A stretch of DNA of 11,171 nt from Oscillospiraceae bacterium (GCA_902795095.1 CADBKB010000101.1:1-11171), one strand, 5' to 3'. Counted from the stretch's first letter, positions 1 through 7,189 are shown. Numbers and translations are program-made. The notes: generated from the sequence alone by a model not told the origin.

Positions 1-12
1 GTTATTTTTTTC

Positions 13-41
13 TTGTAAAACATGCCCGTATTTGGTATAAT
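13..41 (+). promoter_or_regulatory. Candidate sigmaA promoter for the protease-scpAB operon
   Basis: TTGTAA at 13-18 and a perfect TATAAT at 36-41 are separated by 17 bases, the ideal spacing for the housekeeping sigma factor. Transcription would start near 48, only about 20 bases before the first start codon at 70. The surrounding 50 bases are AT-rich, unlike the GC-rich genes that follow. No other promoter of this quality is seen before 4953, so this one probably drives the whole first operon. The call rests on sequence match alone. Confidence 0.75.
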
Positions 42-69
42 AATAGAATCTAAGAAAGGGGAGTGGACC

Positions 70-762
70 ATGAGCTTTTCCCAGTGGCTGCAGCAGCTGG
101 ATTTTTCCCATCTCATCAACCTCGGCATTTCCGCCCTGGCTGCGCTGCTGTGCATCTGCGTGCATGAGAGCGCCCACGGCCTGGCGGCGCTGTGGCTCGG
201 TGATCCCACGGCGAAGCAGCAGGGCCGCATTTCCCTCAATCCGCTGCATCATGTGGATCTGGTGGGCCTGATCATGCTGGCGGTGGCTCACGTCGGCTGG
301 GCCAAGCCCGTGCGTATCGATCCGCGCTATTTCAAGCATCCCAAGGCTGGTATGGCGATCACCGCCCTGGCGGGCCCCGTGTCCAATTTCCTGCTGGCCT
401 TTGTCACGGGCTTCATCGCGTCCCTGGCCTATTACAGCTCGTTCCGCTATCCGGACAGTCAGCTGCTTTACTATCTGTTCGAGTTTTTCTATTACACCAC
501 GCTGATCAGCTGCGGCCTGGGTGTGTTCAATCTCATCCCCATTTCGCCCCTGGACGGCTCGAAGGTGCTCTACGCTTTCCTGCCGGAGCGTGCTTATTTC
601 CAGCTCATGCGCTATGAGCGCTATGGCATGTTCCTGCTGATCGCCCTGGTGATGCTGGGAGCCTTCAACGGGATCCTCAGCCCCGCGGTGGAGGCGGTTT
701 CCGACTTCGTGATGGATCTGGTCATGCCCCTGGCGGCGGCGATCTGCCATATTTCCCTGTAG
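70..762 (+). CDS. Site-2 protease family (M50) membrane metalloprotease
   Basis: A 230-residue membrane protein of peptidase family M50. The zinc-binding motif HESAH is at residues 32-36, inside a hydrophobic segment. The second family motif, NLIPISPLDG, is at 154-163, with D162 as the expected third zinc ligand. The stretch PLHHVDLVGL near 58-67 and AGP at 101-103 are also typical of the short RseP/SpoIVFB-like subgroup found beside scpA in Firmicutes. About five membrane segments can be seen. Such enzymes cut membrane-embedded substrates; the substrate here is unknown. I chose the ATG at 70 over the in-frame ATG at 22 because GGGGAG (58-63) lies 6 bases before it and the candidate promoter would start transcription downstream of 22. 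The next gene, scpA, begins 9 bases after the stop. Confidence 0.92.
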   Translation: MSFSQWLQQLDFSHLINLGISALAALLCICVHESAHGLAALWLGDPTAKQQGRISLNPLHHVDLVGLIMLAVAHVGWAKPVRIDPRYFKHPKAGMAITALAGPVSNFLLAFVTGFIASLAYYSSFRYPDSQLLYYLFEFFYYTTLISCGLGVFNLIPISPLDGSKVLYAFLPERAYFQLMRYERYGMFLLIALVMLGAFNGILSPAVEAVSDFVMDLVMPLAAAICHISL

Positions 763-771
763 GAGGACGCC

Positions 772-1563
772 ATGGACCAGCCAACATACCATCTTATCGG
801 CGTCATCCACACGAAGGAGGAGCTTCTGGAGGACTTTGAGGGCCCGCTGGACGTCATCCTCCTGCTTTTGAGCAAGAATAAGATCGAAATCTCCGATATC
901 TCCATCACCTCCATCCTGGAGCAGTACCTTGCCTATCTCGACGAGATGCAGCGTATGGATATGGAGATCGCCTCGGAGTTCATCATCATGGCCAGCCACC
1001 TCATGCAGATCAAAACCAAGATGCTGCTGAGCTATTCCGAACGGAACGAGGCCCAGTCCGAGATGGAGGCCCTGATGGAATCGCTGCGGATGCGGCAGAA
1101 TGCAGGCATCCGCGAGCGGCTGCAGACCGCCGTCAGCGCGCTGGAGCAGCGCAATGAGCTGGGCCTGGGCCTGTTTGTCAAGCAGCCGGAGCCCTTTGTG
1201 CCGGACGGCACCTATCGCTATCAGCACAGCCCGGAGGATCTGCTGCGGGCCATGGCCGCCATTGCTGAACGCGCCGAGCGTCGGCTTCCGCCGCCGGTGG
1301 CGTCCTTTGCCGGCGTGGTGGGCAGGCAGCGCTATCCGGTGGGCAAGAAGGCTGCCCAGCTCCTGCGGACGCTGATGATCCAGGGCGTCAGCAAGCTGAA
1401 GGCCCTGTTCACGAAATGCCGCAGCCGCAGCGAGGTGGTGGCCACCTTCCTGGCGGTGCTGGATCTGTGCCGCTCGCGCTGTGTCAGCCTTGCGGAGGAC
1501 GGCGAGACCACCGTGCATTTTGAGAAGCTCCCCGACGACGAGCTGCGCACGGAGTTTGAATGA
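772..1563 (+). CDS. scpA: Segregation and condensation protein A
   Basis: ScpA is the kleisin of the bacterial SMC-ScpAB condensin. It bridges the SMC head domains and helps compact and segregate the chromosome. The 263-residue product starts its kleisin region with EDFEGPLDVILLLL (residues 20-33). The helical segment EIASEFIIMASHLMQIKTKMLL follows at about 65-86. The C-terminal winged-helix part carries RSRSEVVATFLAVLDLCRS, which contacts the second SMC head. Length is normal for the family (about 240-260). AGGAGG at 761-766 overlaps the stop of the protease gene and lies 5 bases before the ATG. The N-terminal 20 residues before the conserved core are slightly longer than usual. It is cotranscribed with scpB, its binding partner. 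Confidence 0.96.
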   Translation: MDQPTYHLIGVIHTKEELLEDFEGPLDVILLLLSKNKIEISDISITSILEQYLAYLDEMQRMDMEIASEFIIMASHLMQIKTKMLLSYSERNEAQSEMEALMESLRMRQNAGIRERLQTAVSALEQRNELGLGLFVKQPEPFVPDGTYRYQHSPEDLLRAMAAIAERAERRLPPPVASFAGVVGRQRYPVGKKAAQLLRTLMIQGVSKLKALFTKCRSRSEVVATFLAVLDLCRSRCVSLAEDGETTVHFEKLPDDELRTEFE

Positions 1564-1580
1564 ACCGGAGGGAAAACGCT

Positions 1581-2138
1581 ATGGAACGATCCGAACTGCA
1601 GCGGGCCATCGAGGCGATCCTATTCGCCGCCGGCGAGCCGGTGAGCGCGGAGCGCATGGCCGCCGCCATCGGCTGTACGGCTGCTGACGTGGAGCGCAGC
1701 GCCCGGGAGCTGGCGGACGAATATGCCTTTGAACGCCGGGGGATCCGGATCGTCCGGCTGGATGACAGCTTCCAGATGTGCTCGAGCAGCGAGCAGGCGG
1801 CCTTTGTGACCAAGGCGCTGGAGACCCGCAAGCCGCCGAAGCTCTCCGCCGCCCAGCTTGAGGCCCTGACGATCATCGCCTACTATCAGCCTGCGACGAA
1901 GGCCCTGGTGGAGCAGATCCGCGGCGTGGATTCCAGCTATTCCATCGGCGCTCTGCTCAATAAAAAGCTGATCGAGGAATGCGGCAGGCTGAACGTGCCC
2001 GGCCGGCCCTTCCTGTACCGTACCACGCCCGATTTCCTGCGCACCTTCGGCCTCAGCTCTCTGCAGGAGCTGCCGGAGGTGGATCTGAGCATTCCGGAGG
2101 CGCCCCAGCCGCCGGAGCAGCAGGAGATGCAGCTATGA
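1581..2138 (+). CDS. scpB: Segregation and condensation protein B
   Basis: ScpB is the dimeric winged-helix subunit that binds the middle of ScpA in the SMC condensin. The 185-residue product has the typical opening ELQRAIEAILFAAGEPVS and the first winged helix over roughly residues 5-75. The second winged helix contains LSAAQLEALTIIAYYQPATKALVEQIRGVDS. The family-typical close GRPFLYRTTPDFLRTFGLSSLQELPEV is also present. The tail is rich in Pro, Glu and Gln. Two starts are possible. An ATG at 1560 overlaps the scpA stop as ATGA, but GGAGGG at 1567-1572 with 8 bases of spacing favours the ATG at 1581. The stop overlaps the start of the next gene (ATGA at 2135-2138), suggesting translational coupling. 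Confidence 0.95.
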   Translation: MERSELQRAIEAILFAAGEPVSAERMAAAIGCTAADVERSARELADEYAFERRGIRIVRLDDSFQMCSSSEQAAFVTKALETRKPPKLSAAQLEALTIIAYYQPATKALVEQIRGVDSSYSIGALLNKKLIEECGRLNVPGRPFLYRTTPDFLRTFGLSSLQELPEVDLSIPEAPQPPEQQEMQL

Positions 2139-2827
2139 AGGCTCTGCTGATCGTCCTGGCGGTGCTTGTGCTGCTGGCGCTCATCCCCCTGGGGGCCCAT
2201 GTGCGCTATGACAGCGCCGGAGCTTTTGTCTGGATCGTAGCCGGGCCGATCCGTATTCGGCTGCTGCCGAAAAAAGCCAAAAAAGAGAAAAAAACGAAGG
2301 AAAAGAAGCCGAAAAAGCCGAAGCAGGCAAAGAAACCAAAGCAGGCCAAGCAGCCGAAGGACGCCGGTCGGCCGGAGCAGCCAAAGCAGAAGCAGCCCAT
2401 CGGCGGCCTCATCCGGGACTTTATGCCCTTCGTCCGGCTGGGCCTGGACCTGCTTGGGTGCTTCTTCCGCAAGCTGCGCGTCCCGATTCTGACACTGCAT
2501 CTGGGCTTCGGCGGGGCCGACGATCCTGCCGGCGCAGCCATCAACTACGGCAGAGCCTGGTCCGCTGTGGGCGCGATCATGCAGCCCATCCGCGCCAGGA
2601 CCCGCATCCGCAGGGAGAACGTCTCGTGCTCCTGTGATTTCACCACAGGCGACATGCGGGTGTTTGCCGAGCTGAAGGCGGTCTTTCTGCTGGGGGATCT
2701 GGTGGCCATGGCAGTGCGCTACGGCTTCCGGGCTCTGCGGCTGTTCCTTCGAATGAAAAAAGAACGCAAAGCAAGAAACAAAACGCAAGAAAAGGCGGTG
2801 CAAGTAAATGAATCATCCTCTTCCTGA
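2135..2827 (+). CDS. DUF2953 family membrane protein with lysine-rich repeat linker
   Basis: A 230-residue protein of unknown function, assigned to DUF2953 from its position between scpB and ytfJ and its overall layout. One N-terminal membrane segment (residues 3-19) is followed by a short beta-like stretch HVRYDSAGAFVWIVAGPIRIRLLP. A very basic Lys/Pro/Gln linker spans about 46-88. The conserved C-terminal half contains LHLGFGGADDPAGAAINYGRAWSAVGA near 143-169, which is the recognisable DUF2953 core. The linker holds three imperfect 6-residue repeats. The family is found next to ytfJ in spore-forming Firmicutes, but its role is not established. The start ATG overlaps the scpB stop, and the last 20 bases overlap ytfJ. 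The tail is again basic and ends in a run of serines. Confidence 0.85.
   Translation: MKALLIVLAVLVLLALIPLGAHVRYDSAGAFVWIVAGPIRIRLLPKKAKKEKKTKEKKPKKPKQAKKPKQAKQPKDAGRPEQPKQKQPIGGLIRDFMPFVRLGLDLLGCFFRKLRVPILTLHLGFGGADDPAGAAINYGRAWSAVGAIMQPIRARTRIRRENVSCSCDFTTGDMRVFAELKAVFLLGDLVAMAVRYGFRALRLFLRMKKERKARNKTQEKAVQVNESSSS
2312..2365 (+). repeat. Three tandem 18-base coding repeats in the DUF2953 linker
   Basis: Three consecutive 18-base units encode KKPKQA, KKPKQA and KQPKDA (residues 60-77 of the DUF2953 protein). The first two units differ only at synonymous third positions; the third has drifted at two residues. They sit in a longer Lys-rich stretch (2270-2400) and look like a slipped-strand expansion of a flexible linker. 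Confidence 0.7.
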
Positions 2828-3218
2828 CATGATGAGCGGGACCATGGGCAAGATCCGCGAAATGGTCGGTGCCAATGCCATCGTGGGCGATCCCATCATC
2901 CTGGGCGACAGCGTGACCATCATTCCCATTTCCAAGGTCAGCTTTGGCTTCGCCGGCGGCGGCAGCGATTTCGTGCCAAAGTCCGGCAGCGCCTCCGACG
3001 TCCCCTTCGGCGGCGGCACCGGCGCGGGCGTGAACATCACACCCATCGCCTTCCTGGTATATAAGGACGGCAATGTGCGTCTGCTGCCCATCGCGGCGCC
3101 CGCCAGCAACACGGTGGACCGCATCCTCGACCAGGCGCCGGAGCTGCTCGACCGCATCGGCGGCATCTTTGACGAGCGCAAGCGCTCCAAGCGCGAGGCG
3201 GCGCCCGCGGAGGAATAA
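2808..3218 (+). CDS. ytfJ: GerW family sporulation protein (YtfJ)
   Basis: A 136-residue protein that matches the GerW/YtfJ family along its length. The signature runs over residues 27-52 (GDPIILGDSVTIIPISKVSFGFAGGG). A glycine-rich central part with FGGGTGAGVNITPIAFLVYKDGNVRLLPI follows. In Bacillus subtilis, GerW is a spore protein needed for normal germination with some nutrients; many non-sporulating relatives also keep it. The molecular function is unknown. The start at 2808 lies inside the end of the DUF2953 gene. A weak Shine-Dalgarno (AAGGCGGTG near 2792-2800) precedes it by about 7 bases. The C-terminal 25 residues are charged and not conserved. Confidence 0.93.
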   Translation: MNHPLPDMMSGTMGKIREMVGANAIVGDPIILGDSVTIIPISKVSFGFAGGGSDFVPKSGSASDVPFGGGTGAGVNITPIAFLVYKDGNVRLLPIAAPASNTVDRILDQAPELLDRIGGIFDERKRSKREAAPAEE

Positions 3219-3227
3219 GCTCCTGCG

Positions 3228-3252
3228 TCACCGCGCATAATAGCGCCGGTGA
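3228..3252 (+). promoter_or_regulatory. Hairpin covering the dacF ribosome-binding region
   Basis: TCACCG (3228-3233) pairs with CGGTGA (3247-3252). The inner CGC (3234-3236) pairs with GCG (3243-3245), leaving one bulged C and an ATAATA loop. The only Shine-Dalgarno-like bases before dacF (GGTGAT, 3248-3253) lie in the right arm, so folding would hide them. No U-tract follows, so it is not a terminator. The structure is seen directly; a regulatory role is inference. Confidence 0.4.
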
Positions 3253-3258
3253 TGTCAA

Positions 3259-4310
3259 ATGAAAGGGAAATATGTCATCGCGGCGGCCATGCTTGCCGCT
3301 GCGGTGCTCTGTGCGCCCGTCTCGGCCCACTCGGCGGAATCCGCCTGTGTCATGGACGCCCGGACGGGCGCGGTGCTTTATGAGCACAATGCCTCGCATC
3401 GCAGCCTCATTGCCAGCACGACGAAGATCATGACGGGTCTGCTGATCTGTGAGGACTGTGACCTGCGGCGGGAGATCGCCGTGCCCGCGGAGGCTGTCGG
3501 CGTCGAGGGCTCCTCGCTCTATCTTGCGCCGGGAGAGCGGATGCGCATCGGGGACTTGCTGTACGGTATGATGCTGCATTCCGGCAACGACTGCGCCCAG
3601 GCTTTGGCCATCGCTCACAGCGGAAGCGTGAAGGCGTTCGTCCACGCCATGAATGTCCGCGCCGGAGCGCTGGGCCTCAGGCAGACCCATTTTGCCAATC
3701 CCCACGGCCTGGACGACGCACAGAACTATTCCACAGCTGCGGATCTGGCGCGTCTGGCCTGCGCAGCCATGGAAAACGAGGACTTTGCCCGGACCGTTGG
3801 CACTAAAAGCTGCCGCATCGGCGACCGGACGCTGGTGAATCATAATCAGCTCCTGTGGCGCTGTCCCGGCGCGGAGGGGATCAAGACAGGCTATACCCGG
3901 GCTGCCGGGCGGATCCTGGTTTCCAGCGCCACGCGCTGCGGAAGGCGGCTCGTGTGCGTGAGCATCCGGGATCCCGACGACTGGAATGACCATATCCGCC
4001 TGCTGGACGAGGGATTCTCCCGGTTCGCCGAGGTGTGCGTCTGCCCGAGGGGCCGGGTCCTGGGCCTGCTGCCCGGCGGAGTGCCGGCGGTGTGCCCGGA
4101 GGACGTCCGGACGCTGCTGCTGCCTGGGGAGCGGGTGGACTGCGTGCGCATTTGCGTCAGCGGGGAAGAGGCGACGGCTCAGTTTATGTGCGGCGGGACC
4201 GCGGCGGCAACATGTCCGCTGACGGCGCCGCCGATGGGAGGATCGCATGGAAGAACGGATCCAGAAGATCATTGCGGCCCGGGCGGGGATCTCCCGCCCC
4301 GCAGGGCTGA
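3259..4310 (+). CDS. dacF: D-alanyl-D-alanine carboxypeptidase (DacF type); 3' end unresolved
   Basis: A secreted serine D,D-carboxypeptidase (peptidase S11, PBP5/DacF group) that trims the terminal D-Ala from peptidoglycan stem peptides. A signal peptide occupies about residues 1-26, with cleavage after A23 or A26. All three active-site motifs are present: STTK at 53-56, SGN at 108-110 and KTG at 209-211. A PBP5_C-like region follows (about 260-325), but it looks shortened by roughly ten residues around VRICVSGEEA. As given, the frame has no stop and stays open to 4953, joined to rluB (564 codons). If the two surplus bases at 4298-4299 are removed, this frame meets the TGA at 4308-4310, giving about 349 residues and a 64-base overlap with rluB. 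The true end is therefore uncertain; the conserved part ends near 4225. DacF of Bacillus acts in sporulation. Confidence 0.88.
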
Positions 4311-4953
4311 GACCTGTATCAGCGAAGGCCGGGTCCGGGTGAACGGCAATACCGCCCAGCTCGGCGATCGGGCCGATCCCGATGAGGATGTGATCGAGCT
4401 CGACGGCGCGCGCCTGCCCAAGCCGCCGCAGCATGTATATCTGATGCTGCATAAGCCCCGGGGCTTCGTCACCACCATGTCTGACGAGCATGGCCGCCGC
4501 ACCGTGTGCGAGCTGGTGGCGGACTGCGGCGCGAGAGTCTACCCCGTGGGGCGGCTGGACCTCAACTCCGAGGGGCTGCTTCTGATGACCAATGACGGCG
4601 CGTTTGCCAACCGGGTCATGCACCCCAGAAACGAGATCCCCAAGACCTATCTGGCCTGGGTCAACGGCTTTGGCCCGGAAAAGCTGAAGCAGCTGTCCTC
4701 GATGCGGGAGCTGGAGGGCGAGCCCATCACACCGCCCCGGGTGCGTCTGCGCAGCGCCAGGGACGACGGCGCCCTGCTGGAGATCACCATCCGCGAGGGG
4801 AAGAACCGCCAGATCCGCCGGATGTGCGACAGCGCGGGCCTGCATGTGACCCGGCTGCGCCGCATCAGCGAAGGCCCCGTGCGCCTGGGCGAGCTCGCAT
4901 CCGGCGCATGGCGTCCGCTGACGCGGGAGGAAATCGAGGCGCTGATGGATTGA
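4247..4953 (+). pseudogene. rluB: Pseudouridine synthase RluB/RsuA family, frameshifted near its start
   Basis: A pseudouridine synthase of the RsuA/RluB/RluE/RluF family. RluB modifies helix 80 of 23S rRNA; the exact target here is inferred from the operon position. The natural start is the ATG at 4247, with GGGAGG at 4236-4241 five bases upstream. The opening MEERIQKIIAARAGISR is in one frame. From 4300 onward, RRAETCISEGRVRVNG (the rest of the S4 RNA-binding domain) is in another. Removing two of the four C's at 4297-4300 restores the family motif SRRRAE and a product of 234 residues, a normal length. The catalytic motif GRLDLNSEGL is intact, with D104 in corrected numbering, as is the C-terminal EGKNRQIRRM. 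The rest of the gene is well preserved, so a sequencing or assembly error is as likely as true decay. Confidence 0.88.
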
Positions 4954-4972
4954 CGCCCACTGAGAAACTGAT

Positions 4973-5008
4973 AAAAATGCAGGGACAAATAATTGTTCTT
5001 GCATTTTT
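4973..5008 (+). terminator. Long inverted repeat: likely terminator after rluB, possibly also an operator
   Basis: Bases 4973-4988 pair with 4993-5008 around an ATAA loop: 16 pairs, of which 14 are Watson-Crick and 2 are G-U. The outer arm ends in TTTTT. It begins 20 bases after the rluB stop, where a Rho-independent terminator is expected. The stem is AT-rich and the T run forms part of the stem, so termination may be weak or work in both directions. The right arm overlaps the -35 box of the next promoter, so the same DNA could be a dyad operator for the downstream regulator. Sequence alone cannot separate the two. Confidence 0.6.
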
Positions 5009-5027
5009 GCTTATTTTTGAGTAGAAT
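4999..5027 (+). promoter_or_regulatory. Candidate sigmaA promoter for the rpiR-baiN-cmk-ispH operon
   Basis: TTGCAT at 4999-5004 and TAGAAT at 5022-5027 are 17 bases apart. Transcription would begin near 5034, leaving a leader of about 50 bases before the TTG start at 5083. The -35 box lies inside the right arm of the inverted repeat 4973-5008, so a protein bound there would block RNA polymerase. Confidence 0.65.
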
Positions 5028-5066
5028 GAGCATACGGTTTCCCCTTGTAGCTCAAAACAGAAATAC

Positions 5067-5085
5067 AAAGGAGGAGATTCATTTG
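5067..5085 (+). promoter_or_regulatory. Strong ribosome-binding site that decides a TTG start
   Basis: AAAGGAGGAG at 5067-5076 is a near-perfect Shine-Dalgarno, with its GGAGG core 8 bases before a TTG at 5083-5085. No ATG is available at the right distance. The frame upstream of 5083 encodes nothing family-like, whereas the conserved N-terminus of RpiR regulators begins directly after this TTG. Confidence 0.8.
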
Positions 5086-5946
5086 AATTCCGATATCCTC
5101 ACCATCATTCAGAACAATATGCCGGGCTTCTCCAAGGGGCAGAAGCTCATTGCGAAGTACATCATCGAGTCCTACGACAAGGCTGCGTTCATGACCGCCA
5201 GCCGGCTGGGCAAGACCGTCGGCGTGTCTGAATCCACCGTGGTACGGTTTGCCGTCGAGCTGGGCTATGAGGGATATCCCTCCATGCAGAAGGCCCTGCA
5301 GGCCATGATCCTCAACCGGCTGACCTCCGTGCAGCGCATCGAGGTGACCAACGACCGCATCGGCAATCAGGACGTGGTATCCATGGTCCTGCAGACCGAC
5401 ATCGACAAGATCCGCATGACCAATGAGACCGTGGACCGCGCCGCCTTCGACGCCGCCGTCAACGCCATCGTCAAGGCGGAGAATATCTATATCCTCGGCG
5501 TGCGGTCCTCGGCGTCCCTTGCAACCTTCCTGGGCTTTTATTTCAATTATATGTTCGATAATGTCCGCCTCGTCACCAATTCCGGCACCGGCACCATGTT
5601 TGAGCAGATCGTCCGGGTCAATTCCCGGGATGTGGTGATCGGCATCTCCTTCCCGCGCTATTCCTCCAGCACCATCAAGGGTATCCGCTACTGCCACGAT
5701 GTGGGCGCCACGGTCATCGGCCTGACGGACGACAAGGATTCCCCCGTGGGCCGCTGCTCCGACCACGTGCTGGTTGCCAAGAGCGACATGGTTTCCCTGG
5801 TGGACTCCCTGGCTGCCCCGCTGAGCCTCATCAATGCCCTTGTGGTTGCCACGGCCCAGCGCAGAGAGAAGGAGCTCTCCCGCAAGCTCAATAACCTCGA
5901 GCGCATCTGGGACGAGTACGAGGTCTACGAGAAGGTGCCCCTCTGA
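5083..5946 (+). CDS. MurR/RpiR family transcriptional regulator
   Basis: A 287-residue regulator of the RpiR/MurR family. The N-terminal helix-turn-helix domain covers about residues 1-77, with the recognition unit near 37-62 (TASRLGKTVGVSESTVVRFAVELGY). A SIS sugar-phosphate isomerase-like sensor domain spans about 128-235 (IYILGVRSSASLATFLGFYFNYM ... VVIGISFPRYSSSTIKG). Members usually sense a phosphorylated sugar and control sugar or amino-sugar genes. No sugar gene lies nearby, and the effector cannot be told. The TTG start is set by the strong Shine-Dalgarno at 5067. The gene follows its own promoter and ends one base before the next gene, so it probably controls itself and may influence the genes after it. 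The inverted repeat at 4973-5008 is the best candidate operator. Confidence 0.92.
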   Translation: MNSDILTIIQNNMPGFSKGQKLIAKYIIESYDKAAFMTASRLGKTVGVSESTVVRFAVELGYEGYPSMQKALQAMILNRLTSVQRIEVTNDRIGNQDVVSMVLQTDIDKIRMTNETVDRAAFDAAVNAIVKAENIYILGVRSSASLATFLGFYFNYMFDNVRLVTNSGTGTMFEQIVRVNSRDVVIGISFPRYSSSTIKGIRYCHDVGATVIGLTDDKDSPVGRCSDHVLVAKSDMVSLVDSLAAPLSLINALVVATAQRREKELSRKLNNLERIWDEYEVYEKVPL

Positions 5947-5947
5947 T

Positions 5948-7189
5948 ATGGCGGGCAAGCTGATCGTCGTCGGCGGCGGACCCGCCGGCATGATGGCCGC
6001 CATCACCGCGGCCAGGCAGGGCTGCAAGGTGCGCCTGCTGGAAAAAAACGACCGGCTGGGCAAGAAGCTGGCCATCACCGGCAAGGGCCGGTGCAACGTG
6101 ACCAATGACTGCACCCCCGAGGAGGCCCTCCGCCAGATCCCCCGCAACGGGAAATTTCTCTACTCCGCAATGAACGCCTTTCCGCCGGAGAGCACCAAGG
6201 CCTTTTTCAGCGCCGCCGACTGCCCCCTGAAAACCGAGCGGGGAAGAAGGGTGTTTCCGGAGTCCGACAAGGCCGCCAGCGTTGTGGACGCCTTGAAAAA
6301 GGAGCTCAGGCGCGCCGGCGTGCGGGTGGAGCAGGCGCAGGTCACGGATCTGCGGATCGAAGACGGACGCTGCTGCGGCGTCATGACCGGCGGCAGGGAG
6401 CGGAAAGCCGACGCGGTCATCCTCGCCACCGGCGGATGCAGCTACCCCCTCACCGGCTCCACCGGCGACGGGCTGCGGTTTGCACAGGCCCACGGCCACA
6501 CCGTCGTCCCGCCGCAGCCGAGCCTCGTCCCGCTGGAGGAGGACGGCGGCTTCTGCGAAATGGCCCAGGGGCTCTCCCTGAGGAATGTGGAGCTGCGGCT
6601 GTACGGCCCGAAGAAAAAGCTGCTGTTCAGCGAATTCGGCGAGCTGCTGTTCACCCATTTCGGCCTGTCCGGTCCGCTGGTGCTGTCCGCCTCGGCCCAT
6701 ATGGAGCCCGGCGAGCGCTGCCGCGCCGTGATCGATCTGAAGCCGGCGCTGGACGCGCAGGCGCTGGACGCGCGGATCCTGCGGGATTTTGAAAAATATA
6801 AGAACCGCAATTTTGAAAACGCTCTGTGCGATCTGTTTCCCGCGAAGCTGATCCCCGTGATCATTCGCCGCAGCGGCATCGACCCCGGTCAGAAGGTCCA
6901 CTCCGTCACCCGCGCCCAGCGCCGGCGGCTGTGCGAGCTGACCAAGGGCTTCGAGATCGCCGTTGCCGGACCTCGGCCCATCGATGAGGCCATCGTCACC
7001 CGCGGCGGCGTCAATGTTCGGGAGATCGACCCCGCCACCATGGCCTCGAAGCGCATCCCCGGCCTGTTTTTTGCCGGAGAGCTCATCGACTGCGACGCCT
7101 ATACCGGCGGCTTTAATCTGCAGATTGCCTGGGCCACGGGCCATGCCGCGGGCCTTGGCGCTGCGAAATACATCGGAAAGGATCACTGA
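5948..7189 (+). CDS. NAD(P)/FAD-dependent oxidoreductase, HI0933/BaiN-like
   Basis: A 413-residue flavoprotein of the HI0933 (YhiN/BaiN) family. The FAD-binding Rossmann start GGGPAG is at residues 9-14, with E32 ending the second strand to hold the ribose. The family block GKKLAITGKGRCNVTN is at 38-53. The second dinucleotide motif ILATGGCSYPLTGSTGDG is at about 158-175. The C-terminal FAD contact, FFAGELIDCDAYTGGFNLQIAWATG, is at about 374-398. BaiN of Clostridium scindens was named for bile-acid 7-dehydroxylation, but the family is widespread and sits here among housekeeping genes, so a bile-acid role should not be assumed. The ATG lies one base after the regulator's stop (TGATATG) with only a weak AAGGTG (5932-5937) upstream, so translation is probably coupled. 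Confidence 0.92.
   Translation: MAGKLIVVGGGPAGMMAAITAARQGCKVRLLEKNDRLGKKLAITGKGRCNVTNDCTPEEALRQIPRNGKFLYSAMNAFPPESTKAFFSAADCPLKTERGRRVFPESDKAASVVDALKKELRRAGVRVEQAQVTDLRIEDGRCCGVMTGGRERKADAVILATGGCSYPLTGSTGDGLRFAQAHGHTVVPPQPSLVPLEEDGGFCEMAQGLSLRNVELRLYGPKKKLLFSEFGELLFTHFGLSGPLVLSASAHMEPGERCRAVIDLKPALDAQALDARILRDFEKYKNRNFENALCDLFPAKLIPVIIRRSGIDPGQKVHSVTRAQRRRLCELTKGFEIAVAGPRPIDEAIVTRGGVNVREIDPATMASKRIPGLFFAGELIDCDAYTGGFNLQIAWATGHAAGLGAAKYIGKDH

Noticed and set aside
3235..3258. A sporulation sigmaF/sigmaG promoter for dacF (GCATA at 3235-3239)
   Set aside because: No matching -10 element is found at the right distance, and it would fall on the start codon.
3259..4953. A novel carboxypeptidase-pseudouridine synthase fusion protein
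   Set aside because: The join depends on a two-base excess in a C run. rluB has its own Shine-Dalgarno and ATG at 4247, and its first 17 residues are in the other frame.
4950..4975. An earlier promoter using TTGACG at 4950-4955
   Set aside because: No good -10 box lies at 16-18 bases; GATAAA at 4970 is only 14 bases away. The 4999-5027 pair is better.
3037..5004. A 655-codon open frame on the minus strand opposite dacF and rluB
   Set aside because: It has no family-like motifs, is rich in Arg/Pro/Gln/His as expected from the complement of GC-biased codons, and lies opposite two clearly recognised genes.
5011..6147. A 378-codon minus-strand open frame opposite the RpiR regulator
   Set aside because: Its composition (His, Gly, Asp, Val, Leu repeats) is that of a codon-complement shadow, and it crosses the promoter region of the real gene.
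5948..7189. A bile-acid 7-dehydroxylation gene (baiN)
   Set aside because: The family name comes from one member, and no other bai gene is present. The neighbours are housekeeping genes, so only a family-level call is supported.
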